Shown here piece by piece: positions 1-6,502 of a stretch of DNA of 7,474 bases. The DNA is taken from contig CAMVHY010000067.1 of the NCBI GenBank assembly GCA_947167415.1, forward strand, positions 1 to 7,474, read 5' to 3'. The position numbers and the translations under genes are program-made. Source of the DNA: an uncultured Clostridia bacterium. GTDB lineage: Bacteria; Bacillota; Clostridia; Lachnospirales; CAMVHY01. The first letter of the stretch is position 1, and each line of letters begins with the position of its first letter. Under the pieces are notes generated by a model. The model saw only the letters and a list, made by a program, of their open reading frames with translations, searched no databases and had not been told where the DNA came from.

Positions 1-44
1 TTTTCTCTTTGCTTAATATATTTTTATTTTATGTGAACGCTGCC
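1..44 (-). mobile_element. Left end of an IS5-like element, rest outside the window
   Basis: Read on the minus strand, these bases match the left (transposase-proximal) end of the IS at 3983-4758 with about six differences, including one 1-base gap, over 44 positions. The match covers the terminal repeat and the leader that follows it. The element boundary is at base 44, and the transposase should start beyond the left edge and run leftward. Whether that copy is intact cannot be seen. The match goes well beyond the terminal repeat, so a second copy of the same IS is the simplest reading; a solo end left by deletion is the alternative. Confidence 0.8.
27..44 (-). repeat. Terminal inverted repeat of the left IS copy
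   Basis: On the minus strand the 18 bases read GGCAGCGTTCACATAAAA. They differ at one position from the left terminal repeat of the other IS copy at 3983-4000 and at one position from the reverse complement of its right repeat at 4741-4758. This fixes the edge of the element at base 44. Confidence 0.85.
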
Positions 45-50
45 TAAATA

Positions 51-89
51 ATATTATAACTCTTAAATATATAAACGCAAGAGTATTGA
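51..89 (-). repeat. Direct repeat copy 1, carrying a promoter
   Basis: These 39 bases match 3722-3760 at 36 positions, in the same orientation, including an uninterrupted 24-base identity (57-80 against 3728-3751). Both copies contain the same minus-strand promoter layout. The other copy sits just upstream of the large gene, so this one looks like the promoter region of a second, related transcription unit whose body lay to the left and is now separated by the IS ending at base 44. Confidence 0.8.
53..80 (-). promoter_or_regulatory. Leftward sigma-A-type promoter in repeat copy 1
   Basis: On the minus strand a TTGCGT -35-like box (75-80) is followed after 16 bases by a perfect TATAAT -10 box (53-58). 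Only eight bases separate the -10 box from the IS end at base 44, so a transcript would start at or near the IS boundary and run into its transposase. The -35 box matches consensus only at TTG. The call rests on the perfect -10 box and on the same layout in the copy upstream of the large gene. Confidence 0.5.
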
Positions 90-333
90 TTTTTACATTT
101 TCAACGATAGCATAAGTTCTTCAATACGATGTCAAGGTTGCAACAGCAATTATTAATCTGAACATTAACCCAAATTTTTTTCTCTATATTTTATTTTTAC
201 CTGCTTCAAAAAACAATTTTACTCGTAGCAAAAAATTTGACGTAAATGGTATTAAAAAAATAAATTTTGAAACAAAAATTTTATATCCATATAAAAATCA
301 AAAGTGAAAGAAATAATTAATTTAAACGTAAAA
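90..333. other. AT-rich spacer without a recognised gene
   Basis: I see no coding region, RNA gene or further IS end here. Short blocks in it (around GACGT at 239-243 and the A/T-rich run at 262-284) recur in the same order and at roughly similar spacing upstream of the second direct-repeat copy (GACGT at 3856-3860, A/T run at 3880-3902). The segment may therefore be a diverged duplicate of the region upstream of the large gene's promoter. In such AT-rich DNA this similarity could be chance. Confidence 0.4.
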
Positions 334-364
334 AAAAGACCGATTAATAAAATCACGGTCTTTT
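334..364 (-). terminator. Rho-independent terminator of the large minus-strand gene
   Basis: AAAAGACCG (334-342) pairs perfectly with CGGTCTTTT (356-364), with a loop of 13 bases that can pair a little further. Read on the minus strand, the stem is followed by an uninterrupted run of T (about eight from the end of the stem). It begins 27 bases past the stop codon at 392-394. The A and T flanks would allow weak termination in the other direction too. Confidence 0.88.
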
Positions 365-391
365 ATTTTCTGATGACAAATTTTATTCGAA

Positions 392-3300
392 CTAATTTTT
401 ACTTAAGTTATCGATATAACCTTCAGAATTTGTGTTCCAATTCAAAATTATTTTTTCGCCTTGGTTATTCACCATTAAATTCATGTTTTGTGTTTTGTCT
501 AGCAAACTTGTTTTTCCGTCTTTATCATTTGTTTTTAAATTTGTTTTTTCTTTTTCAGGATTATTCTTTTTACACCTTTTAATAAACCCATATACAAAAA
601 TAATTATTGGCAACAATAAAGTACATAAGATAAGCGGCTCCTTAAATGCAAAAAATAAGATCGCTATAACAATAATCAAAGCAATTGCAAAATAAATACT
701 CCAATTAAAAAAGCTTTCTTGTTGAGCTGAATTTGCCGGCGGAATATTTCCTTTTTTGCCATTATCATTTTTTGAATCAGTAATTTTTATTTCGTGGGTA
801 GAAATTTTACCACTATCTTTGCCGTTTAAAGCTGGATTTGCATTGTCACTTATATTTTGTTGATTGATATCCTTAGTTTTCAACAACAACTTGCCATAAT
901 CGCAGCTTCGCTTATCTCCATCAGCATCAAAATTTATAAACTCAAGCTCAAATCGTTCATCATCAGATTTAAAATACATTTCAACACCAAAAATTTTTTT
1001 TAGCTCAGCTTTATCTTTTTCTTTGGTTTTGCTTAGAACTTCCAAAATATTATACTTTGTAAATTTTAATCCCGAATTCATTACTAAGTTAGCTATTCTT
1101 TTCTTTGTCTCAAGATTATCATCAAAATATTTGAAAAACGAGTTTAAAGTACCAGTGCTAACCAACTTTTTATTTCTGTCGATTTTTTTAAAATACATCT
1201 CAATAAAATTTAATCTAATTGTTTTGTGGCCTTCTTGCGTATTTTTTATTTCATCGTTATTCTGTTTTTGATCGCTAGAAATAAAATTTATGTTGTTATT
1301 TAAAATGATACAATTCACAAGTTTACATAAATGCTTTTCTTTTTGAGAATCGTTTTCATTTCGATCATCAATAAATACATTGAGAATCCGTTCGACAACG
1401 TTCAACCCTAAGTTAAAATTGAATTTATGGTCATCTATATTATCAATTAGCTCACTCAAACAAGTGACATCGCTAATATTTAAAAACAAATAATCGAGTG
1501 TTTTTTGATTTAACGGAGTTTTTTTATGTTGCTCAAGCATGAACCCCAAAATTTTCTTAGTCAAACAAATCATTATTTTTCTTTCTTCACCGTCAGATTC
1601 TTCGTATGCGCTATTCATCTTATCTGTACATATTCTCAAAAAACCAATTTGTTGCTCGGCAGTAAATTTATAACTTTGAGATTTGTCTAATTCAAATACT
1701 ATTTTTGCACTACGTTCATTTAATGTATTGCGAAAACGACCAAGTCTATCACAATCTAGCATTGTTTTAAACAATTGATAGCTTATAAATTCTGATTCAT
1801 CTTGATACTTAACACAAAGTTTTTTAACTAAATTGCAACACATAGCAAAATATTTTTCATACTCGCAAGGATTTGATATTACATATTCTATTATCTTGCG
1901 AGGACCAAACTCAAAACTAAACTCTCCAAAAATTTCTTTTATAACTATATGGTTGTTAGATCTTATAGAAATCGTCCCATCTTTTAATTTTTCACATACA
2001 ATCTCAAATAATTTGCTTTTACTAAAGACATGGTTTGTTAACTGGTCACCGTTCCCCAAATTTTTTATAGTGGCTTCCTTCATAATCTGCGATACCATTT
2101 TTTCTATGTTATTCATCTCATCATTTATGTCATTTAGTCGGTCAAAATCCAAAAGATATCTTCGATCTTCTTCATTCTCATAATTATCATGTGCATTTGT
2201 TTTCAGTAATTGTTCAATCGGAATAAATTTCAAGTACGAGTAAAATGCTTCCTCCACAATTTCATCACGAAAACTATCTTTACAAGCTAGAAAAATTGGC
2301 TCCAACATTTTTTTTCTTCCTATGTTCAAATAACTACGATAATAATTATATGATTTTATTTTGATATTTTTAAAATCGTTTTCATACTCGGGTTTTATTT
2401 TTAATTTGCTTATATCTATTTCCTTTTTTCCGGAATGTAAATTTGTAAAAAAATAGCTCAGATTTTTCAAAACAAAATTATGAGTATACAAATTGCCGTC
2501 TTCATCTTCGTATTTAAACATTCCTAAACAGTCACAAGTTATAAATTTGGAATTGCATAATTGCTGCAGAAAATTATCAAACTCGCATGATTCGTCAGTT
2601 GACCAAGGTTCTTTTAATACATTGTTAAAAATAAATCTTTCTTTCAAAGAACCAACTTCATTTCTTATTACATTTTCCAAGTATGCCAACTCTTTTTCAA
2701 ATATATTATTTTTTTTATGATCATCCATAAGCCCAGAATAATAATCTACCAGAGCAACAAGATTTTCGTCGGTATTTTTGTTCGTCTTGTCCAAACATGA
2801 AAGAAGAGTTTTATGCGAAAACAACAATTCATTTTCTATTTCATCTTTTGTTTTACCAAATTTTTGATTATTACTTTTTTCTATGACATTGCTAACATCT
2901 TTTATTTGTCTTAAAGAAATTGTTTTACCTATATCTTTGCCCCAATTTACAACGATATATTTTCTTTTCTTATCAGTTTGTACATTTTCGGCTTCCAGTT
3001 CATCAGAAATTACAAAAAATCTCTTTTCCTCACATTCCGATAATAAATCTACACAACCAGAAATTTCTTTTTTCATCGTATTAATTTCATTTGACGTGTC
3101 TTTGTGTTCTGTGTTCAACATTTTCTTAAATAAAAAATTTAATACATCATCTTTTGTTTTAAAGCCAAAAATCGCTTTCAAAAATTCCTTATACAAAACA
3201 CCAAATTTTCTCTTTAGATCATTTTTCTTTATATAATTTTCAAATTCATCACAATTATTTATGTATGTCACATATAAAATTTTTGCTACAAACACTTGGT

Positions 3301-3655
3301 ATATAAGTAGAACTTCTTTGTCTTCCAAATCGATTTCTTGCCCACAAATATCCCGATTATATCTTGTCGCCTTGTAAAATTTAGTTTCAATCTGATTTTT
3401 TTGGGAGAGATTTATCGCAGTGTAAACAGTATCAGATTCTTCATATTGTTCATTCACATAAAAAATATCGTGTGACAATTTATTTAAATCATCAGATACA
3501 CTGTTATCAATAAGATCCTTTAATTCTTTTTTATTTTTATTGTATTGATTTTGTATTCCTGATATTGCATGTCTCAATCTAAGGTTTTTTCTTTTACCTG
3601 TATTGTTAGGCGTATTAAACAAATAAAATACAAATTTATTTTTTTTATCTTCCAT
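392..3655 (-). CDS. Large hypothetical membrane-anchored protein (1087 aa)
   Basis: I do not recognise the family. The intact frame encodes 1087 residues from the ATG at 3653-3655, chosen because GGGGTG lies five bases before it; an in-frame GTG at 3689-3691 (12 residues longer) has no ribosome binding site. There is no N-terminal signal peptide. Residues 1 to about 927 are hydrophilic, rich in Lys, Asn, Asp and Glu, with scattered cysteines. The stretch around 678-913 looks like successive amphipathic helices, perhaps a solenoid. A polar linker (about 928-981) precedes two hydrophobic helices (about 985-1004 and 1008-1025) joined by Lys-Glu-Pro, then a basic stop (KRCKK) and a polar 57-residue tail. 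This suggests a membrane hairpin with both ends in the cytoplasm. No catalytic motif is evident. It is monocistronic, with its own promoter and terminator, and lies between two facing IS ends. A role in host interaction or defence would be speculation. Confidence 0.85.
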   Translation of the reverse strand: MEDKKNKFVFYLFNTPNNTGKRKNLRLRHAISGIQNQYNKNKKELKDLIDNSVSDDLNKLSHDIFYVNEQYEESDTVYTAINLSQKNQIETKFYKATRYNRDICGQEIDLEDKEVLLIYQVFVAKILYVTYINNCDEFENYIKKNDLKRKFGVLYKEFLKAIFGFKTKDDVLNFLFKKMLNTEHKDTSNEINTMKKEISGCVDLLSECEEKRFFVISDELEAENVQTDKKRKYIVVNWGKDIGKTISLRQIKDVSNVIEKSNNQKFGKTKDEIENELLFSHKTLLSCLDKTNKNTDENLVALVDYYSGLMDDHKKNNIFEKELAYLENVIRNEVGSLKERFIFNNVLKEPWSTDESCEFDNFLQQLCNSKFITCDCLGMFKYEDEDGNLYTHNFVLKNLSYFFTNLHSGKKEIDISKLKIKPEYENDFKNIKIKSYNYYRSYLNIGRKKMLEPIFLACKDSFRDEIVEEAFYSYLKFIPIEQLLKTNAHDNYENEEDRRYLLDFDRLNDINDEMNNIEKMVSQIMKEATIKNLGNGDQLTNHVFSKSKLFEIVCEKLKDGTISIRSNNHIVIKEIFGEFSFEFGPRKIIEYVISNPCEYEKYFAMCCNLVKKLCVKYQDESEFISYQLFKTMLDCDRLGRFRNTLNERSAKIVFELDKSQSYKFTAEQQIGFLRICTDKMNSAYEESDGEERKIMICLTKKILGFMLEQHKKTPLNQKTLDYLFLNISDVTCLSELIDNIDDHKFNFNLGLNVVERILNVFIDDRNENDSQKEKHLCKLVNCIILNNNINFISSDQKQNNDEIKNTQEGHKTIRLNFIEMYFKKIDRNKKLVSTGTLNSFFKYFDDNLETKKRIANLVMNSGLKFTKYNILEVLSKTKEKDKAELKKIFGVEMYFKSDDERFELEFINFDADGDKRSCDYGKLLLKTKDINQQNISDNANPALNGKDSGKISTHEIKITDSKNDNGKKGNIPPANSAQQESFFNWSIYFAIALIIVIAILFFAFKEPLILCTLLLPIIIFVYGFIKRCKKNNPEKEKTNLKTNDKDGKTSLLDKTQNMNLMVNNQGEKIILNWNTNSEGYIDNLSKN

Positions 3656-3660
3656 TTTTA

Positions 3661-3666
3661 CACCCC
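3661..3666 (-). promoter_or_regulatory. Ribosome binding site deciding the start of the large gene
   Basis: On the minus strand GGGGTG lies five bases before the ATG at 3653-3655. Neither the upstream in-frame GTG (3689-3691) nor the ATG at 3677-3679 has a comparable purine-rich site, so the protein most likely starts MEDKKNKF. Confidence 0.75.
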
Positions 3667-3721
3667 ATTTTGTATACATCCAAAATTTCACTAATCAATA
3701 GAGTAATATCCAAACCAATTC

Positions 3722-3760
3722 ATATTGTAACTCTTAAATATATAAACGCAAAATTATTGA
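3722..3760 (-). repeat. Direct repeat copy 2, upstream of the large gene
   Basis: This 39-base partner of 51-89 matches at 36 positions, with mismatches at 3727, 3752 and 3754. It contains the presumed promoter of the large gene. Conservation across the whole promoter, spacer included, points to duplication of a regulatory region and not to chance similarity of promoter boxes. Confidence 0.8.
3724..3751 (-). promoter_or_regulatory. Promoter of the large minus-strand gene
   Basis: On the minus strand TTGCGT (3746-3751) is followed after 16 bases by TACAAT (3724-3729), five of six bases of the -10 consensus. Transcription would start near 3717, leaving a leader of about 60 bases before the ATG at 3655. 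The -35 box is weak, which could mean low or activator-dependent expression. The duplicate at 53-80 has the same layout with a perfect TATAAT. Confidence 0.55.
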
Positions 3761-3780
3761 CTGCTAAACAGTGTTAATAA
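3754..3780. promoter_or_regulatory. Imperfect palindrome abutting the promoter, possible operator
   Basis: ACTG and CAGT (3760-3763 and 3769-3772) flank a five-base centre. After a short internal mismatch, TTATT (3754-3758) pairs with AATAA (3776-3780). The palindrome lies directly upstream of the -35 box of the large gene, where an activator would bind. It is absent from repeat copy 1. No run of T follows on either strand, so it is not a convincing terminator. Function is inferred from position only. Confidence 0.25.
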
Positions 3781-3982
3781 AAATAAAAAAGGTTTTTCAA
3801 TACATTTTTAAATTCAAGATCAAAATGACAGGCAAAAATTTACAAACAAAAAAATGACGTTATCCAATCTCCCTATATTAATTTTAAAACAAAATTTTTT
3901 ATTTATCAAGAGGTAATACAAGTTTTTTTATAAACTTTATTTATGTTTTGATATTTACTTGATGTTTCGTTTGTGGCATCTA

Positions 3983-4000
3983 GGTAGCGTTCACATAAAA
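3983..4000 (+). repeat. Left terminal inverted repeat of the IS
   Basis: GGTAGCGTTCACATAAAA matches the reverse complement of 4741-4758 except at two positions and matches the end of the left IS copy (27-44, minus strand) except at one. The identical 12-base core GTTCACATAAAA is shared by all three ends. Confidence 0.88.
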
Positions 4001-4044
4001 TAAAAATAGATTGAGTAAGACAAAAGAAGTGATAAGATATAGAT

Positions 4045-4750
4045 ATGAAACTTACAAAAATACAATATAAAAAGCTAGAGGGATTAATGCCGATAGCGAG
4101 ACAGCCGGCGAAGATGCCGAACTACAAATTCATGTGTGCAATGCTTTACATAATAGAGAATTCTTGCAAATGGAGGGCACTATTAAAAAAATATGGAAAT
4201 TGGTACACAGTTTAGATAAAATTTAGTAAATGGTAAAAGCATAGTACAATTGTCAGAAACTATTATTTTTTTTCAACCCTAATTTTATAAGCTGCAAAAA
4301 AACAAAGACTGCTTAATGAAGAAATTATATATCCTTTGTTGATAGCACGAACATAAAGGTTAATCCGGATACAAACAAAAATAAAAATAATCAAGAACAA
4401 ATCATCGGACGTTCAAAAGGAGCCTTGACAACAAAGTTATATCTATTTTTTGCATCTTCCTACCCAATTGTTTTTTATTTATCTTCTGGCAACTCCGCCA
4501 CATCCATGAAGATGATAAAACCTTGGCTTTGGTCAAGGATCACGGATTTTATATAGTTGTTCCACCGAAAAAAAATCGTAAGTTTACTTAAAGTCACGAT
4601 AAACACCTTTACAAACAGCGTAACAATATCGAACGATATTTCCTGAGATTAAAACGCTTTAGAAAAGTTTTTATTCATTATGATAAGCTTGATTCTATTT
4701 TTGTTTTTACCATATTCATTGCTTTTGTTTTCGACTTGCTTTTTATGTGA
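4045..4750 (+). pseudogene. IS5-family DDE transposase, pseudogene
   Basis: Three frames give pieces of one transposase. The first, from the ATG at 4045, carries the N-terminal helix-turn-helix region ending in NSCKWRALLKKYGNWYTV. It is interrupted by stops at 4213, 4234 and 4288, yet resumes as AAKKQRLLNEEIIYPLL. A one-base shift near 4340 leads to DSTNIKVNPD (first catalytic Asp) and IIGRSKGALTTK. Near 4510 the frame changes again to LVKDHGFYIVVPPKKNRK. The segment with the second catalytic Asp (usually D-x-A-Y in this family) is missing, so bases were apparently deleted here. After a stop at 4589 the last piece holds KQRNNIERYFLRLKRFRK with the catalytic Glu (codon 4631-4633) and ends at TGA 4748-4750, inside the right terminal repeat. 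A natural two-frame IS arrangement does not explain four stops plus the deletion, so the gene is dead. Confidence 0.92.
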
Positions 4751-4758
4751 ACACTGCC
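4741..4758 (-). repeat. Right terminal inverted repeat of the IS
   Basis: Read on the minus strand it is GGCAGTGTTCACATAAAA, 16 of 18 matching the left repeat. The last transposase codon and its TGA stop (4745-4750) lie inside it, a compact arrangement seen in small insertion sequences. Confidence 0.88.
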
Positions 4759-4974
4759 CATATCTTTCCCTATGTTTTATCATCTATATCCAATCTATAA
4801 TGCGTTTTTTGGCTCATCTTTTTTTTATTCATTTGTTTTTTTTGTATCCATCTTTATGCCAACTTTTTTTCTTTATTGTCTTTTATCTCTGTTTCATGTA
4901 AACCACATTTAACAGGTCTTTTTTTATTTGAGTTTGTAAAAATGTTTTATGTTCTGATTTTTGATTTTAAAAGC
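4759..4974. other. T-rich spacer between the IS and murE
   Basis: This stretch is strongly pyrimidine-rich on the plus strand. An open frame of hydrophobic residues crosses it, but that frame starts inside the IS and reflects runs of T, so I do not call a gene. The minus strand offers only very short frames (for example one beginning MSQKTHYRLD near 4811) broken by stops. No clear terminator or RNA gene is visible. It may be decayed coding sequence or plain spacer. Confidence 0.45.
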
Positions 4975-4980
4975 TATAAT
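4975..4980 (+). promoter_or_regulatory. -10 box of the murE-murF operon
   Basis: A perfect TATAAT lies 30 bases before the TTG start of murE. The best-placed -35 candidate, TTCTGA at 4952-4957 with a 17-base spacer, is poor, so only the -10 box is called. It suggests that murE has its own promoter here and is not only read through from an upstream division gene. Confidence 0.5.
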
Positions 4981-4997
4981 AATTATTAATTATTTTT

Positions 4998-5004
4998 GGG
5001 AGTG
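4998..5004 (+). promoter_or_regulatory. Ribosome binding site deciding the murE start
   Basis: GGGAGTG is followed by six bases and then TTG at 5011. The alternative starts at 4996 (TTG) and 5002 (GTG) overlap this site and so cannot use it. The same GGGAG motif precedes murF at 6489-6493. Confidence 0.8.
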
Positions 5005-5010
5005 TTAGAT

Positions 5011-6483
5011 TTGATTCTAGAAAAAATTTTATTTGGTATAAAATATGAGATTCTTAATAAAAAAAGTTTAGATTGTGAGATGAAAAATTTGACAATTGAT
5101 TCGAGGCAAGTTGTAATCGGGTCTATGTTTTTCTGTATAAAAGGTTTAAATGTTGATGGGCATAATTTTATTGATGAAGCGATTAAACACGGTGCAAAAG
5201 CAATTATGATAGAAAATGATTTAAATAATTTTGATTGTGACGCTGTAATAATAAAAGTTGAAAATGTAAGAAAGGCACTTGCTTTTTGTAGCGCTAATTT
5301 TTTTGGCTATGATGAAAAAAATATGAATTTAATTGGCGTTACAGGAACGAATGGAAAAACTTCGACGACTTATCTGTTAAAAAAAATTTTAAATGAATAT
5401 AAAAAAAATGTTGGAATAATTGGGACTATCGACGCGAAAATAAACGATGAGCATATAAATATTTTTTATGCGACATCGACAACGCCAGATGCGATTGAAT
5501 TGCAAAAAATTTTAAGTTATATGCGAGAAAAAAAAGTTGATGATGTGGTAATGGAGGTTTCATCGCACGCTTTAAGTTTGCATAAAGTTGATGCACTTAA
5601 ATTTAAAATTGGTATTTTTACTAATTTGACGCAAGATCATTTAGATTTTCACGGGAATATGAAAAATTATTTAGAAGCTAAAAAAAAATTGTTTGATTTA
5701 TGTGAGATTGGCGTTTTAAACAAAGATGATAAAGCTTGGAAAGAGATTAAAAAGGATAAAAAATGTAAATTTGTTTGTTATGGGATAAATAGTGATTGTG
5801 ATTTTAGGGCAGAAAATATAATTTGTGATAGTAAATTTATAAGTTTTGATTTAAAAATAGATGGCAAGAAAGAAAATTTTTATGTTGGAATTCCGGGCGA
5901 GTTTAATATTTATAATTCGTTGGCTGCGATTGCAACGGCCTATTGTTTAAAAATTCCGGTTGAGATAATTAAATCTGCGTTAAAAAAAATGACGAATGTG
6001 CCAGGACGAATGCAAAGAGTTGAATCTGATAAATTTAATATAATTGTTGATTATGCACATTCACCAGATAGTTTAAAAAATGTTTTGTTGGCGATAAAAA
6101 AATTTAATAAGAATAGATTAATATTAGTATTTGGTTGCGGAGGAAATCGCGATAAAACAAAAAGAAAAATAATGGGAGAAATTGCTAGCGAGTTGGCAGA
6201 TTATTTTATAATTACTTCGGATAATCCAAGAATGGAAGAGCCGATGGAAATAATAAATGATATAGAAACGGGAATTAAAAAAGGTTTAAAGTTTAAATAT
6301 GAAAAAATTTGTGATAGGCGTGAAGCAATAAAACGCGCGATAGAAATTTATAATGATGGAGATATTATTTTGATAGCCGGTAAAGGACATGAAAATTATC
6401 AAATTTTTGATGATAGGACGATTTATTTTGATGATGTTGAAGTTGCGAAAGAAATAATAAATTTGTTGGAGAAAAAAAATTAA
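5011..6483 (+). CDS. murE: MurE, UDP-MurNAc-L-Ala-D-Glu:meso-diaminopimelate ligase
   Basis: This cytoplasmic ATP-dependent Mur ligase adds meso-diaminopimelate to UDP-MurNAc-L-Ala-D-Glu in peptidoglycan precursor synthesis. The 490-residue length is typical. The TTG start at 5011 is chosen from the ribosome binding site and because MILEKILFGI then aligns with family N-termini. The N-terminal UDP-binding domain contains IDSRQV and DGHNFI. The central ATPase domain has the P-loop GTNGKTS (112-118), STTPD, EVSSHAL, TQDHLDFHG, and YLEAKKKLF with the lysine (224) that is carbamylated in the family. The C-terminal domain has VPGRMQRV (330-337), DYAHSP, the DNPR motif (404-407) and GKGHE (457-461). 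In the known family DNPR marks meso-diaminopimelate specificity, as opposed to lysine. murF follows after 19 bases, so the two are probably co-transcribed. No key residue appears to be missing. Confidence 0.97.
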   Translation: MILEKILFGIKYEILNKKSLDCEMKNLTIDSRQVVIGSMFFCIKGLNVDGHNFIDEAIKHGAKAIMIENDLNNFDCDAVIIKVENVRKALAFCSANFFGYDEKNMNLIGVTGTNGKTSTTYLLKKILNEYKKNVGIIGTIDAKINDEHINIFYATSTTPDAIELQKILSYMREKKVDDVVMEVSSHALSLHKVDALKFKIGIFTNLTQDHLDFHGNMKNYLEAKKKLFDLCEIGVLNKDDKAWKEIKKDKKCKFVCYGINSDCDFRAENIICDSKFISFDLKIDGKKENFYVGIPGEFNIYNSLAAIATAYCLKIPVEIIKSALKKMTNVPGRMQRVESDKFNIIVDYAHSPDSLKNVLLAIKKFNKNRLILVFGCGGNRDKTKRKIMGEIASELADYFIITSDNPRMEEPMEIINDIETGIKKGLKFKYEKICDRREAIKRAIEIYNDGDIILIAGKGHENYQIFDDRTIYFDDVEVAKEIINLLEKKN

Positions 6484-6488
6484 ATATA

Positions 6489-6493
6489 GGGAG
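6489..6493 (+). promoter_or_regulatory. Ribosome binding site deciding the murF start
   Basis: GGGAG lies six bases after the murE stop and nine bases before the TTG at 6503. No ATG or GTG lies nearby in the murF frame, and the next in-frame TTG, at 6518, is too far away, so TTG 6503 is the best start. Confidence 0.7.
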
Positions 6494-6502
6494 TTATTTG
6501 GG

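Larger units (their letters stand above)
3983..4758 (+). mobile_element. Decayed IS5-family insertion sequence (776 bp)
   Basis: The element is bounded by 18-bp inverted repeats (3983-4000 and 4741-4758, 16 of 18 matching) and contains remains of one DDE transposase reading rightward. Its length fits the small IS5-family elements (IS1031/IS427-type) less an internal deletion. I see no convincing target-site duplication: the flanking triplets are CTA on the left and ATA on the right. It cannot move by itself, but its ends are well preserved and might be used by a transposase supplied from another copy, such as the one entering the window at 1-44. Confidence 0.88.

Noticed and set aside
304..582. 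Plus-strand open frame of 92 codons
   Set aside because: It starts inside the terminator, overlaps the large gene antisense, has no ribosome binding site, and its hydrophobic content comes from antisense T-rich DNA.
2911..2946. Possible Walker A motif (GKDIGKT) in the large protein
   Set aside because: The spacing is one residue short of GxxxxGK[ST], and no hydrophobic strand plus Walker B partner stands out. Most likely chance in a Lys/Gly-containing stretch.
3917..3936. AAGTTT/AAACTT hairpin left of the IS as a terminator
   Set aside because: The stem is six A/T-rich pairs with no G-C core, and no gene ends there.
4760..4897. Minus-strand short frames near the IS as remains of a disrupted gene
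   Set aside because: The frames are very short, broken by stops, and do not continue recognisably on the other side of the IS.
4680..4901. Plus-strand hydrophobic open frame of 73 codons, resembling a small membrane protein
   Set aside because: It begins within the transposase pseudogene in another frame and crosses the IS end. Runs of T give Phe and Leu, and no ribosome binding site is present.
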